From Mytilinidion resinicola (lineage: Eukaryota; Ascomycota; Dothideomycetes; Mytilinidiales; Mytilinidiaceae), in NCBI RefSeq assembly GCF_010093595.1, contig NW_022985437.1, positions 2,923,801 through 2,987,800 of the forward strand: a stretch of 64,000 bases of DNA. Reading direction: 5' to 3'. The position numbers and the translations under genes are program-made. Shown one piece after another: positions 1 to 10,975 of this stretch. The notes under the pieces were generated by a model that worked only from the letters and a program-made list of their open reading frames with translations, was not told where the DNA came from and did no database searches. Position 1 is the stretch's first letter; each line of letters opens with the position of its first letter.

Positions 1-511
1 CGTGGTTGGGTGGGCCACTAGCTTGTGCGGGCCACTAACTTGTGGATTACGTTACAATAACACCCTCATATACAATAACCTACTCAAGTACTCTAAGGAC
101 TGTTACAACCGAGAAGTGATCCGCAAGTTCAAAGATGGCCACACCTGGAGCATGAACTTGGACACCGCGGGCATCGAGCCCCCTGCGACCCCTGAGTACG
201 TGGTCGACGCTACGACCTTTGCGTTACGGGTCGATCAGGCCGGAAATCAATCCCACTATGCCGTGAATGTTACCCAATTATCGCATCCTGGTCTGCGATA
301 CATCTGGGTGCATGCATGTGGAGTCGGCCTCCGTTTGAGTGGGGCTATGGCAATGGAACGTGCGGTGACTCCGAAGGAGAAATGGGCCGAACCGTACTAC
401 GATGACATGATGCTGGAGTGGCTCGCGGAGGAGGAGGAAGAAGCCCTGCAAGTTCACGAACGCTTGGCTGAAACCGAAAGAATTATGATGAGGATGGATC
501 GCTATAATTGA
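1..511 (+). pseudogene. C-terminal remnant of F-box-like gene, copy 1 of 3
   Basis: An open frame enters from the left edge and ends at a TGA at 509-511. From about position 90 on, its protein matches the C-terminal third of the intact gene at 2969-4255: LLKYSK versus FLKYRS, then a FKDGHTWSMNLDTAGIEPPA block versus FTDSETWAMVLDAEGIKEPA, and a YYDDMMLEWL ending versus FYDDVMLEWL. The first ~25 residues do not match the paralog and no ATG precedes them, so the 5' part is missing or replaced by other sequence. It is the first member of a tandem trio of this family. Whether a full gene lies outside the window cannot be judged. Confidence 0.6.
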
Positions 512-954
512 TGCATTTATACGGTCGTTTGTGGTGAAAGCTCACGAGAGGGTCGAGGAAGGGATGCCTTGGCCGAGGTTCCATCAGCGATACATAGATG
601 TTTGAGCCCTCCAGGTTGCACAGTTAGTTGCCTTGAGAGACAACGGTGGTCCAATAAGCGGTCTTGTAGGAAATCATTTGAATTACGGTACATTTCTTCG
701 AGGCTCCATTAACGTAACATGCGACTAGTGACAAGATGGGAACCCTAAAGGTGAACGTATGCTGACGTGCGGCAGCATCTGTCGAATTCTGTCGGACTCA
801 ATATTCCGTCGACTCACCACTCCTTGCGTGGGCGTGGCTTTCTAGAAGAGGTTGCGTACTGAAACTGTTCTGCGTGCCCCACCATGCACCCGCTAATGGA
901 AACCTCATATTCCACACCACACCGGCAGTCTTGCAACTCCACCACTAAGCCGTC
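512..954. other. Spacer between tandem copies 1 and 2
   Basis: I see no coding region here. The last ~60 bases before 955 are rich in CA and CCAC steps, like the leader of the intact copy at 2969. Confidence 0.4.
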
Positions 955-2267
955 ATGCAAGCTGACCTAGCGTTCATCCAGCATCACAACTCTCGCAATC
1001 CCAATACAATGACTACCTCTACCAGCACTGCACAGCGCGCCAGCCCGCTCATCGACTTCCTAACTCAGCCCGGCCGTTATGTGCCCATGTTCATCGCCAT
1101 CACCGAGCATCTTGGGCCTGCCGACATCGTCAACCTACGTGCCGCCTCCCAAGATCCCGGAAATGTGTACTCAACCCTCATTAACACAGAATGGAACATC
1201 AACACGGCCTTGCAGAAAGGATTCCGAACAAGCTAGGGAGACATTGGGGGTGATCTCGGGGGTCTTTGCGCTTAACTTCCTCGATAGGAAAGCCCCAGGA
1301 GACCGACTTTATATCTGGGTTCAAGTCCATGAGAATTTAGAGGAAGATCCAGAAGACTTGGAGGAGGATGCAGAGGACCATCAGAATTGTCCCCACGTTA
1401 TCCTCGGTGAATGGATCGAGAGACAAAGAGGACGAAATCCCGGAAGACGTGGATAGGAAAGTAGAGTGGGGATACAAAGTCTACGCGGGCACTGGTGACC
1501 GGAAGGGCCCATCAATTCATCTTCAAGGCTGCATCTTGAAGAACCCTGTTGTCGATATCTTGACCGAACGCAGCGTTCCCCAAGGGACCCTGGCGCTGGC
1601 GAACATGATCACAGCGACCAAAGTGTACGCACCATTTGCTCGGGGCGTGTTCCTCAAGAACCACTGCAATATGAACGGCGCCGATACTGAATATCTCGAG
1701 GGATCCGTCAAAACAATGGTCAATATGGTAGCTCAGCCGCGCGAGATCATATCCCCGCCAGCGCAACACGAAGAAGAGACGCGGAGCCTCTCAGATGGAA
1801 ACACTTGGACCATGACGCTGGACCTTAAAGGGATCAAGCCGCCCACCATACTCGACTCTGTTACCGATGCCAAGAGGTTCCTGGTCCGCGCCCAGTCAGA
1901 ATGCTTTTCCCGTCAAGACTACTCTACTCGAGCATCACACACTGCGCTACTCCTACGCCTTGCCTTCGGATTACGTCGAGATTCTGTATAAGCGGTCGGA
2001 ATCCCGAATGCACTTTCAATGCTATGGAACGTCTAAGGAGAAGTGGCAGGAGGGCGCACCGAGGCATTTCACCCACACGCAAGTCATTAATCATCACCCT
2101 GAATGGATTCACGGGGCAATCCCCCCAGAGAAACTAGAATACTACGATCATAAGATGTCGGAGTGGATTCTAGAGACTGAGTGGGAGATTGATGTACTGA
2201 AGCGGGAGGAGGAGGAGGGTCCGATGCGGATGAAGACGAGGCGCTGGATGTGGAGTAGTTGCGGAGC
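955..2267 (+). pseudogene. Frameshifted F-box-like gene, copy 2 of 3
   Basis: ATG at 955, with a second ATG at 1010 that aligns better with the intact paralog. The protein follows the gene at 2969 (SPLIDFLTQPGRYVPMFIAI, then EWNINTALQK) until a stop at 1234-1236. Homology then jumps frames: VISGVFALNFLDRK is in a second frame (to ~1370), ANMITATKVYAPFARGVFLK and NTWTMTLDLKGIKPP in a third (to ~1930), and KEKWQ...YYDHKMSEWILE in a fourth stretch (to ~2210). At least three indels and the early stop make it a pseudogene. It is head-to-tail with its neighbours on both sides, so it arose by tandem duplication. The middle region before residue-equivalent 150 is shorter than in the intact copy. Confidence 0.8.
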
Positions 2268-2762
2268 TTCTGGTATCCGATTCGCTGGTACGAGGGCCAT
2301 TTTAATAGCTTCGAGAAACCCGATTGGTGAATGGTATACATGGCCGAGTCTCTATCTTCTCGTACAGCACTGCCATACGGTTGGGCACACGGATACGCCA
2401 CTGCTCTAGCTTCACTCTTGCTTTCTGGACACGACTTTAAGAAGTGCCCTAGGTGTGTTGTTTTCAATTAATCCAAAGATAATCTAGTTTCTATTGTTTT
2501 GATCGTTACATCTTATTCGGATGTTCCAAAGTTTGTCGTGATACCCCGGTCATTTGCAAACTCATGTGTAGAACGCAAGGCAGCCTTATACACATGCGAT
2601 ATCGCACGTAGGTGCCGGGATGTTTTATACCAGATAGAGATCCCATGTAGGGCACGTGACTATAAAGCACGTGAATTGTCTTGAGTCCAAGACACGAGGT
2701 CACACCTGTCCAGGGCACATTCACCGTCCGTCGCGAGCAGCAAGTACTTTAGCATATGAGTT

Positions 2763-2960
2763 CTATTTATACCGCAATCATTTCGTGTGGGGACTCGGGG
2801 TCTACATCGGCCACACACACCACACACACTACAACCACCACTACAACTACTTTCTAAAGTCCTCCTACACCAACAAATCCTCACATTTTGGCTCCATCTT
2901 CAGCGACCGTCCACCCCAACCTGTTAACCGGTTCTTTTCCTAGTTGACCACTGTTTACAT
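2763..2960 (+). promoter_or_regulatory. Probable promoter and leader of the 2969 gene
   Basis: A TATTTATA box-like sequence lies at 2764-2771. It is followed at 2811-2860 by a CACACA/CCACTACAAC tract and then a pyrimidine-rich stretch before the ATG at 2969. Such CA/CT-rich leaders are common upstream of filamentous-fungal genes. No start site can be fixed from sequence alone. Confidence 0.35.
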
Positions 2961-2968
2961 CGGGGGCC

Positions 2969-4255
2969 ATGACTACCTCAATCATGGAGATGATCACCTC
3001 GCTGCGCAATCTTGCTATCTTTGGCAATAACGCAGATGCACTTCCAGTCCCTACGAGTGAAGCTCAACATGAAACCACCGTCAACAACGCGTTTCAAGAG
3101 ATGCCCAAAGGACGATTGGTCGACTTCCTCGAGCAGCCAGACCGCTTTGTGCCCATTTTCGACTCGATCACGAGCTACCTGGAGCCAGCCGATATAGTCA
3201 AACTGGGACGTGTCTCTCAAAAGCTGGGAGGGGTCTACTCGAAGGCCCAGCAGACACAGTGGAACATCAATACTGCACTGCAGAAGTTCTTCTTAGACCC
3301 CATCAAGTTCCGCAACAAGCTGGGCGAGGCTTCAGGCATTATTTCCGGCAGGTTTGCCCTTGACTTCTTGGATCGGCGCCCCACGGGGACTCGCCTAGAC
3401 GTCTTTCTTATCAAAGATAACTGCGACATTCTCCAGGACGTTTTGTGGAATGAAGGCTATGTTGAGACCGAAGTCCCCAGGAGCGATGCCCCGCGGGGCG
3501 TCCGGGTGGATCCGGATGAAGACGAATTTGGACCACAATACACGCTGAAACTCTTCACAAAGTCTGGCGAAACGCCACGTCAAGTCCACATCCACGTCTC
3601 TTTACGAATACCCCTCGTCTGCCTCCTGAGCATGACGTACGCCCAACACTCTACGGCTTATGCTAACTTCATCACCGCGACGAAGGCCTATGTCCCCTTC
3701 GCGCGTGAAACCTTCCTGAAGTACAGGTCGTACCAGCATGGATACTGGATGAGCGAGAAGTCTGGCGACACGCTGAACCACATCGCTTCCACGGGGCGAA
3801 AGACACTGAAAATTCGAATCGAGGACCAAGGCATGAAGCGGAAGGTACGGAAGTTTACAGACAGCGAGACCTGGGCTATGGTGCTGGACGCGGAGGGCAT
3901 CAAGGAGCCCGCGACCCCTGACTTCGTTATCGACGTTACCGTATTCGAAATCGATACGGTGCGTACTGAATGCTACCGCTCGATCACATCGGATATCTCG
4001 CACCCGATGCTCAAACACTTCTGGGTTTCTCCGTATTGGGATCGTGTCGGGAGGTTTCTTCAAGGGATCCAGCGAGTGGAGTTCTATAAGACCCCGAGGG
4101 AGAAGTGGGGGCCGGGTTTGGATAGAGGACTTGTGCGAGAGGAGATCATCGATGGTGTTGATCTTTGGGACGCGTATGGCTTGCCCTTTGAGGTGGCAAC
4201 ATTCTACGACGACGTGATGTTGGAGTGGTTACGGGAGATTGAGGAGATGGGGTAG
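2969..4255 (+). CDS. F-box-like protein with nucleotidyltransferase-like segment, intact copy 3
   Basis: 428-residue single-exon gene; the ATG follows a CA-rich leader and the stop is TAG. Residues ~46-75 (RLVDFLEQPDRFVPIFDSIT, then YLEPADIVKLGRVSQ) look like an F-box helix set: a hydrophobic start, then LEPADIVKL and a conserved LG.VS. Next come WNINTALQKFF and an ISGRFALDFLDRR block followed by TRLDVFL. Many Pezizomycotina hypothetical proteins carry a similar SG-SFALQFF...DLDIF stretch that recalls nucleotidyltransferase folds. Here the first Asp of DLD is replaced by Arg, so catalysis is unlikely. The C-terminus is FYDDVMLEWLREIEEMG. It is the only member of the tandem trio without frameshifts. 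Family recognition comes from memory of fungal proteins; function is unknown. Confidence 0.8.
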   Translation: MTTSIMEMITSLRNLAIFGNNADALPVPTSEAQHETTVNNAFQEMPKGRLVDFLEQPDRFVPIFDSITSYLEPADIVKLGRVSQKLGGVYSKAQQTQWNINTALQKFFLDPIKFRNKLGEASGIISGRFALDFLDRRPTGTRLDVFLIKDNCDILQDVLWNEGYVETEVPRSDAPRGVRVDPDEDEFGPQYTLKLFTKSGETPRQVHIHVSLRIPLVCLLSMTYAQHSTAYANFITATKAYVPFARETFLKYRSYQHGYWMSEKSGDTLNHIASTGRKTLKIRIEDQGMKRKVRKFTDSETWAMVLDAEGIKEPATPDFVIDVTVFEIDTVRTECYRSITSDISHPMLKHFWVSPYWDRVGRFLQGIQRVEFYKTPREKWGPGLDRGLVREEIIDGVDLWDAYGLPFEVATFYDDVMLEWLREIEEMG

Positions 4256-4860
4256 AGCCATCAACAATAAGTGAGAGGCGTCGAATAACCACCAGAGCCG
4301 AGCTCTCCTGGTTTCCTAGGTTTGAAGTTTCAGCACATGGATATAGCAGTGTTCGAGTTTACCTTTTGCTTGCTCAACACCACCGTCACCAGTAGCCCAG
4401 CTAGCAGGTATCCGGCCTGTCAAAAAGTAGCTTACTCTCCAAGCATCGGCCTTTACATCGTATTTGAGCTGTTTGAATGACATAGTGGATGAAGATTAGC
4501 CTCCAATTGAACCTAATATGCATTCAGTCTCTATCCTACCCGTAGAAAGTGCCTCCTGAGGTCACCCCGTGCAGTTCCTAACAGTCAACATGGCCAATGT
4601 TATCTCTATTAAAAACAGAAACTCATGAACTGTGAGAGAGCTAGTCATAAGCTGACTTTCTTGCTCGCCGGCCTCTTTGCCCCATGAATGTATGAAAACG
4701 CCTGACTGAGTCCTCTTCGTAAACTCTTGAACACCCCCTAAACGAGTAACAAGTCGCACTTTTCCGGCCCTCATATCTCCAGACGCCAGCAGGAATGTAT
4801 CAAAACCCTCAAAAGCCGCCCAGAATTTTCTTTCGAATCGATCGTACCACACTTCCCATC
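4256..4860. other. Intergenic, no gene seen
   Basis: Open frames in this stretch lack homology to each other and to anything I recognise. The open frame at 4795-5427 runs through the repeat described next and is not supported as a gene. Confidence 0.4.
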
Positions 4861-4869
4861 CTTTTAAGC

Positions 4870-5205
4870 TGCTTCAGTCCAGCCCAACGCCACCATCCAC
4901 CAGAGCCGGTGTCGCCAGAGCCGGTGTCGCAGGCCTACCCCGCTCGGCCTCATAGAATATCATGTTTCCAACCATCCAGCAGAGCCGGCGTCACAGGCCT
5001 TCAGTCCAGCCCAACACCCATCCACCAGAGTCGGCGTCGCAGGCCTACTCTGCTTGTCTTCATAGAATGCTATGTTCCCAACCATCCACCAGAGCTGGCG
5101 TCGCAGGCCTCCTTCGCTTGTTCTTATAGAATGCTATGTTCTCTCGTCGCGCGCAACATACGAGCAATCCGCATATCCGAGTGCCTCACCGATGTCTATG
5201 CTCTT
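4870..5205. repeat. Tandem degenerate repeat, locus 1 of a dispersed family
   Basis: Three degenerate units share CCATCCACCAGAGCYGGCGT followed by a CATAGAATGCTATGTT segment (near 4950, 5052 and 5127). The 3' end continues into CAACATACGAGCAATCC. Single copies of the same sequence are at 13473-13612 (same orientation) and 37921-38030 (inverted). On the minus strand of this copy the frame reads GYADCSYVAR...IAFYE-like and RPATPxLVDG peptides, which are also seen in the other two loci, so the repeat probably derives from a protein-coding element. Confidence 0.7.
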
Positions 5206-5690
5206 CAACCTCCAAATCTTCCGAATCTCTGCAGCCGAGTAACTGAGCATACCCGGGTAGCGAGCAGCAGAAAGCATCGCACCTTTGTACAGAAGTCCCC
5301 ATGTCAAAACGCTGCTCAAGCGCCGGTACCGACGGTGCCGGCAACCCGACGAGCGAACAGGCCCGTACCTGACCAACGCCAGGATATCACCTGTCCCCAC
5401 GCTGCGCTCCCGAGCTTAGTGAAATAGACAGATGCCTGAATGTCGCAGCCACTGGGTATCAGGGGAGAGCAGAAGCTTTCATTGGACCAAAGTACTCAGG
5501 ATCCCGCGACAGACGAGAAGATCCCCACTGGCCCCGGATCGAAAAAAGAGAACAATTCTTACTCGCAGTCAGCAAGACGAACAGAAGGATCCGCGGAGGA
5601 TAGAGGCACATACGAGACGCACGACTGGCGAGTACAGCACAGCAAGCTCGGCCGTCGCTCAGCTGGATATGGTTCTGTTGTTGGGAGCAA

Positions 5691-6233
5691 TCAGATCTCA
5701 GAACACGACAACCCAGCCTGCCATCGCCAACGACCGAGAAGCGCACGTCCAAGATATCCCAAGCCCCACAGACCCATTCCCTGAGGCATCTCGCGCTCAA
5801 AAGCCGCATTCTTCAATTCTGTGATGCCGAGCACAATGTAGCACACCTCATCCTTAGCCAGCTCAGGTCCACACCAGCGTATCTGGGCCCCCCCTCGCAC
5901 ATGGTCTCGATGGCGGGGAAAGGGTGCCGTGTGGTGTGCTGGATTATCTGCTCCCCGCGCGCGCTCAACAAGTTGACTTGCGATTGGTTTCGCCCAGGTC
6001 GACAGGTCGAATTTGGCGCCGAAGTTCTGCGGGATGCGGCTTTCGGTGTCGACGCCGAAGAGATCTTTGTAGGGCAACTGGATGACGTAGCCGTTCAGCT
6101 CGTCGACGGCAGCGGCGTGCTTCGCGCTGACGAAGCTGTCGAGCTCGGGGTGTAGAGTGTGGATGAGGAGTTGGACCACGTTTGCCTCGCCGGACGGGAC
6201 GGTCTTCGGGAGGAGGGCGACGCGTTTTGACAT
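5691..6233 (-). CDS. Hypothetical protein, 180 aa
   Basis: ATG at 6233 (minus), single exon, TAG stop at 5691. The first ~130 residues read like a genuine globular protein (MSKRVALLPK start, VVQLLIHTLHPELDSFVSA, GYVIQLPYKDLFGVD, FDLSTWAKPIASQLVERARG). Residues beyond ~155 turn Gly/Trp-rich and may be readthrough into non-coding sequence. A QFDLATWLSLR stretch at about 37410-37440 on the plus strand resembles the FDLSTWAKPI motif, so fragments of the same family may lie there too. I do not recognise the family. It sits alone between repeats, with no intron evident. Confidence 0.45.
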   Translation of the reverse strand: MSKRVALLPKTVPSGEANVVQLLIHTLHPELDSFVSAKHAAAVDELNGYVIQLPYKDLFGVDTESRIPQNFGAKFDLSTWAKPIASQLVERARGADNPAHHTAPFPRHRDHVRGGAQIRWCGPELAKDEVCYIVLGITELKNAAFEREMPQGMGLWGLGYLGRALLGRWRWQAGLSCSEI

Positions 6234-6870
6234 GGTATACGAGTTGTTTAGGATTGGAGGATACTTAGAAAGTATTCAGCCTGGAGGTTTGATGGAGCTG
6301 CAGTTGCTGCGCAAGGTGGTGTCGCCATGAAGCCCAGCAGCTGGAGCTGAGGTGAGTTGTACTAGTCGATAAGAACGAGATTCCTTCGACCTTCGCATCG
6401 GGCTTCTGGTTCACAACTTCAAGAGTTGGAGGCTGAAGGGAAAGACCACAGGGACTATCTCGAAACCTTTCTTCAAGATCGGATTCGCTCTCCTCGTGAT
6501 CTGAGGGTGCTTTTTGTGGGCGACAGGACGGCGGCTGAGCGGGACGGACACGCTCCGTAGGACCCATCGGTGGACGTCCTAGACTGGACAACGGAATTCC
6601 TGACCGGGAGGACGGCCTCGCCAACATGAAATGAACAAAGATGAACCACTGCATTCGGGAAGCCGCTTCCAGAAATAGGAACCATATTTTCCACTCTCTT
6701 CCGACGGTACCAAGCTTCGGGAGGTGATATGGAGGTTGTCGTTATGGCCAACTGTCATCTCCTGCTCGTCCTCGCTACTGTCACCAGCGTACTTGTACAG
6801 ATCCGCTCGACTTTCTTCCTCCTAAGGTTGTCCTCCGTCGCGAAGATCGTATTCCTTGCGTTCAAGGTGG

Positions 6871-7425
6871 TCACGACGAGACGGGTTCCACACACTGAAG
6901 GTCGAAGGAAGGCGAGAGCGTTCCGCTTGAAAAATGTCGTCGCAATCGAATTCGTGCTCGTGGTGCGTCTGAGGGGGTGCGATGACAGGGAGAGAAACGC
7001 GGCCACGACCGAGCTTGAAGCCGAATGGATTCTTGATCCCCTTGAGTCCCCTCGGGTTGATGTCGAGCGGGAGAAACACAGGTACTGGTAGACTGTTCTG
7101 CTTCTTTGCTGGCGATATTCGCTGTCGCGGCGTTCCCGTTTCTCGAGTAGGGCGCGAGAGTTGAAGAGGAAGAGTTGTATTTACCGGCTGAATTGTGTTT
7201 CAAGGAATGCTGGGCGCCGACGATGCCGTCAGCTATTCCGCCTTGCCTTTTGCTCCGCTCCTTGTCTGTCAACTCCTGCATGAGAAGAGGTTTATCTTCC
7301 CAGGGCACTCTTGTAGGAAGGCGGGACGGCGGTTGGCCGAGAAAGAGACAGGTTCCGTAGGACCCATCGATGGACGTCCTGGATAACCGGGTTGACGGCC
7401 AGCGATGGAACTGAACAGGAGCCAT
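6871..7425 (-). CDS. Open frame inside the repeat family, 184 aa
   Basis: ATG at 7425 (minus). The protein begins MAPVQFHRWPSTRLSRTSID and contains LLMQELTDKERSKRQGGIAD and YNSSSSTLAPYSRNGNAATA. The middle has the composition of a low-complexity nuclear protein, but the C-terminal 50 residues are arginine/serine-rich and coincide with another repeat copy in a different frame. It may be a decayed gene captured in the repeat family rather than a functional one. No domain recognised. Confidence 0.25.
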   Translation of the reverse strand: MAPVQFHRWPSTRLSRTSIDGSYGTCLFLGQPPSRLPTRVPWEDKPLLMQELTDKERSKRQGGIADGIVGAQHSLKHNSAGKYNSSSSTLAPYSRNGNAATANIASKEAEQSTSTCVSPARHQPEGTQGDQESIRLQARSWPRFSPCHRTPSDAPRARIRLRRHFSSGTLSPSFDLQCVEPVSS

Positions 7426-7439
7426 TTTAGACAGGGCGG

Positions 7440-7900
7440 GACAGAGGTACTTTAAAAAAGTTAAGGTGTGTCGTGAGATTGGGGAGTCCCAATTTCCGGC
7501 CTCTTGTTGGTGCGATACTTCTATTATGTAATACGCACGCGCTCGTTATGTAATATATACCTACAGTCCCCGTAATACTCCTGTTAACTCTAGCTGTTCT
7601 AGAACCTTATATGCCTCTATTTAGTGTAAACATCTAACTCTACCGCCTAAGGATATAATAGAAATAACTATATAGCAATTCTACAGATATTATTCTAAGA
7701 TTTCCCCACGCTAAACTATTTCAGGAAGATCACTAGCTATTTTAAGTATAACTTAGCTCTATTATGAAGTTCCTAGCGCTCCAGGAGCTCTATAGCGATT
7801 TCTGTAGATGGAGTAGATCTAAGGCTAAATCTACTCCAGTCTTCACTATAGACGACCTCCGTAGAAGGAAAAATAAAAATAAAACTACTGCAATTAGGAG
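7440..7900. other. AT-rich stretch without genes
   Basis: Composition shifts to high A+T with many TATA, CTAT and TAG words from about 7500 to 7900, unlike the GC-balanced flanks. This is compatible with RIP-altered sequence. No coding region seen. Confidence 0.45.
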
Positions 7901-8677
7901 GTCGATCCCAGAAGCAAGACTCATCTTTACTAGACTCTTCCGACCTCGGTATCAGAGCGTGCCCGTCCGCGCGTCGGCCGTCCACGAATGGGTTGTGCCT
8001 CAGAACTCTTCACTTCCACCAGAGCAGATGAACTCCACGGTGATCTGGCTTCATGATCTGGTACTCGCCTGTCTTCTGCGGATATGTCGTGGTGGTGCGG
8101 CGTCAGCTATCAGCTCATCTTCGTATGTTCCGAGTCGACGAGTTCGCGAGTGAAGGTCGAAGAGGAAGGCGAGAAGGTTCCCTTTGAATCGGATTCGCTA
8201 TGTTCGTGACGCATCTGAGGGGGGTTTTGTTGAAATACATGACGGCGGCTGTGCGGGAGAGGCACCTTCTGCAGAACGAGTGATGGAACTGAACTGGAGC
8301 TATATGGACTAGAGCCGGATGGAAGCATCCATCACCACGTAGAACCTAGCGGTCGAATTTGATGAAGAGAATAAGAATGTCGAGTGAAGAGAAAGGTCTA
8401 GAGGAAGGTAAGGCTATATACAAGGTGAAGTGCGCCTGTCGTAGCCTTCACCGCTGCTCTCTAATACTAGCCCATGCTGTCTCGAGTAGCAATACTAGCG
8501 TCCTTTCAAGGGTATCCACCCCTCTGGCCGCGTGCCCTGTTGACCGTTGCTTTTCCACGGGCTACACAACACCTCCACCCCTCGTGCCTCTCGGCCTAAA
8601 CATGAGCTCGTTCCTGATTTATTTATTAGCTTTGTCTAGCTAAATCCACAGCACCTTTCGGGAAAGACAGTGGGGGA

Positions 8678-8930
8678 TTAGACGTACCGCGAAATGTCCG
8701 CGATGATGAAAAAATGCACGTGTGACCCGCAGATGTACACTTGAGTGAGATGGGATACACGGCCGTCGCGTGCGGTTACGGTGATGTCTCTGAGTTGGAC
8801 GTTCATGTTGTCTTCGGCTGCACGAGAAACACGTTAGCTTCGAGTGCTTATTTGAATAGGATCAGCACCCACTCTCACCTTCTATAAGCTTGCTGCGGTA
8901 GACCCGGCCTGAGGTGATCACGAGAGTAAC
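8678..8930 (-). pseudogene. SmD3 (LSm family) gene fragment, 5'-truncated
   Basis: The minus strand encodes VTLVITSGRVYRSKLIEA, then a 61-bp intron (8818-8878; donor GTGAGAG, branch-like CTAACG, acceptor GTGCAG), then EDNMNVQLRDITVTARDG and RVSHLTQVYICGSHVHFFII. This is the Sm1-Sm2 core of the spliceosomal protein SmD3, whose family signature is AEDNMNxQLxxITVTxRDGR...VYIRGS. The N-terminal ~20 residues are absent: at 8930 the sequence changes into the repeat family. After FIIAD the protein diverges and reaches a stop at 8678, though a GTACGT donor overlaps the end. The normal arginine of VYIRGS is Cys here. It is a truncated copy, probably inactive. The intron is retained, so it is not a retrocopy. 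Confidence 0.85.
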
Positions 8931-9636
8931 GCTTTTCGAACAAAGATAAACTATTGCATTCGGGAAGTTAAATCGAGAGCAGGGGCCGTCTTCGATCTGT
9001 TTATGTTGAGCGAGGCGGCTCTAACGGGAGACAAGGTGGCAGCTGGGCGGGGAGAGGCAAGCTCTGTAGGACCCATCGATGAACGCGCTGGAGGAACGCG
9101 TGGACGACGGGCTTCATAGCCGGGCGGAGGCGCACAAGAGAGCCGGGCTGTAGTTTTGTCCATTTGAGTATGAAAGGACCATCTGCCATCATCTTTCAAG
9201 CCGACGCACTTCTTCCCACTTCCTTTGTAGTCCATGACTTTTCCTTTCACACTCCTGGACACGCGTAACCAAGAGTTGCCTTTTAACTCTTGTCCTGGCT
9301 TGCAGAAAACCGTATCGCCAAGGCGGCATCCGTAGTATTAAGGCTTCAGTGATCCCTCTCTCAATCTGCTTCGTTCAACTATGATCGCACGGGTGTCCGG
9401 ATCACCGCTGTTCCCTGTCGTTGCCGCCAATGCGCTCCAAAGCCTATATCAAAGTCAATGACGAAGGACATGTGGGACCTCGCAGGAATAGGCCTACCTC
9501 GAGCATGACAACGGAGTTCCCTCGAGCATGACAACAGAGTTCCCTTGACCTAAGAAGAAAATATCAGCTCGAGTCGATTCCTGCAAAAGCGGCCATTGTG
9601 TGCAACATACCACCATACCGATTCTTACTTTCTCCC

Positions 9637-9784
9637 CGCCCTCCTGACCAACAAACACAGACCAGATCCAATGATCGCTACCTTCTTTCCGCCGAAGTAC
9701 CGGAGCGGAAAGAAGGCAGCGATCATAGGATCTGTCACCCATCTCAGAGAGGTCGGCCTGGCCCGTGATCTTAGAAATGTCGAC
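9637..9784. repeat. Palindromic repeat, copy 1
   Basis: A 70-bp near-perfect inverted repeat spans 9664-9733: the left end AGATCCAATGATCGCT pairs with the right end AGCGATCATAGGATCT, and the inner arms CTTTCCGC/GCGGAAAG also pair. The flanks (CCTGACCAACAAACA on the left, CATCTCAGAGAGGTCGGCCT on the right) are shared with an inverted second copy at 37206-37369. The structure is MITE-like or a foldback element. Confidence 0.75.
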
Positions 9785-10451
9785 TCCCCTTTGTCTCCTC
9801 GACGGCTTCGTCCAGAACTATGTTGAGGAAGATCTTTGGTGGCTTCAGCGATCTCTCTCTGGCTGGGTCAGAGTGTCCAGGATTGTCTCAGATGATGCGT
9901 GAGGAAAGTCGTCCAAGTCGGATGGGAGATTAGCGAGATCGTTGTCCTGGCTCGACGAGCGACGAGGGCGGCGTGGAGGCCATTGGCTGAGATCACCAGT
10001 CGTCAAGGCTTCAATCTGGTCCCATGGGTGTTCTGATCACCGTCCCTGTCGTTGCCGCCAATGCGGGGCCGGGGTGACTGCCACAGGAAGAAAAGGACAA
10101 AGATGAACCACTGCATCAGGGAAGTTAGCCCTATAGCTAGCAGTCGTCCGTCGTCGAGGTGTTCGTGTCGCGGTGAGGAGGAAGAAGGCAGGACCGGCGG
10201 TGTTGGCGGGGGCCCGCGGCGTTTTTGTTCGGTGGGTCCTGGGAGTCACGTGACCGTCCTTCACACCCCTTGCCGGGTTTAGAGAAACCAAATTATCTGC
10301 ACATCCATCACCTAACGCCCCAAAGGGCAGCTGCGGCGGAATCCTCTTCTCACTTTCTTTTAAGAGCCACTGGAAATTATTTTAGCACTTTAAGAATCAC
10401 TTCAGGCATATCAAATTATATTGCGGATCACTTGCATATCGCGACAACTTG

Positions 10452-10975
10452 CTAGTTCTTGCCCAAGGTCTTATGCAAGTGAGTCCAGAAGGCCTTATTA
10501 TGACCGCCCCGCTCGTGGCGGCGCGGCTCACTTTGCTGGTTGTAGTGAAGAGCCGAATTTGTGTTGTCCATGAAGTGCTGGAGCGGCATACCGTTAGCGA
10601 ATTTATCGAGCGCTAGCATTAGCATCGAAGAGATACTCGAGGAACACACATGGCCCACGAATAGAAATGGCGATGATGTTGTGCACAATCTCAACTGCTA
10701 GTGCTTCGAGGTGCTCTTGAAGGGCGTTGCAATTTATTTACTGCGATGTTGAGAGTGCCTGCCATATACACTATTTCATTGTACATCATTCTGCACCGGG
10801 AATGGTGGGTGCCCTCAGGTGGTATGACATCTCCCTCTTGCAAAACTGTATGAAGAGCAGTGTTGCGCAAATTGGCGTAGTCTTCGGCCAGCTGTACGGC
10901 TGGGAAGAGTCCGCTATAAGGTCCGGGAGGGCCGAGCGCAGGTGGTGCCAACATTTTCAACGGCACGGGTGGCAC
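10452..10975 (-). pseudogene. Frameshifted hypothetical gene
   Basis: Three overlapping minus-strand frames each look coding in turn. The first is PPVPLKMLAPPALGPPGPYS through LHTVLQEGDVIPPEGTHH (from 10975). The second is LQEHLEALAVEIVHNIIAIS, then RGPCVFLEYLFDANASAR (about 10730-10605). The third is FANGMPLQHFMDNTNSALHY and KAFWTHLHKTLGKN (to 10452). The order and density of hydrophobic and charged residues suggest one ancestral protein broken by two indels. No ATG precedes the first part in frame. Family not recognised. Confidence 0.5.

Larger units (their letters stand above)
6513..10150. repeat. Five-copy degenerate repeat family with coding ancestry
   Basis: Shared blocks recur at about 6513-6672, 7317-7440, 8236-8300, 8936-9100 and 10080-10150. 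One block is GACGGCGGCTGRGCGGG plus GTAGGACCCATCGATG. Another is ACAAAGATGAACCACTGCAT followed by CGGGAAG. On the minus strand the units share a SRTSxDGSYG peptide and, further in, H-E-x-E/S-D-rich stretches (6500, 6950 and 8200). The copies have drifted in every frame. The family surrounds and partly abuts the SmD3 fragment at 8678-8930. Confidence 0.6.

Noticed and set aside
2807..2860. CA-repeat as a microsatellite of interest
   Set aside because: Short and impure; best read as the normal CA/CT-rich leader of the gene at 2969.
4795..5427. 210-codon plus-strand frame with ATG
   Set aside because: It runs through the degenerate tandem repeat, repeats its own peptides imperfectly and has low-complexity Pro/Arg composition. 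The opposite strand carries the conserved peptide signal.
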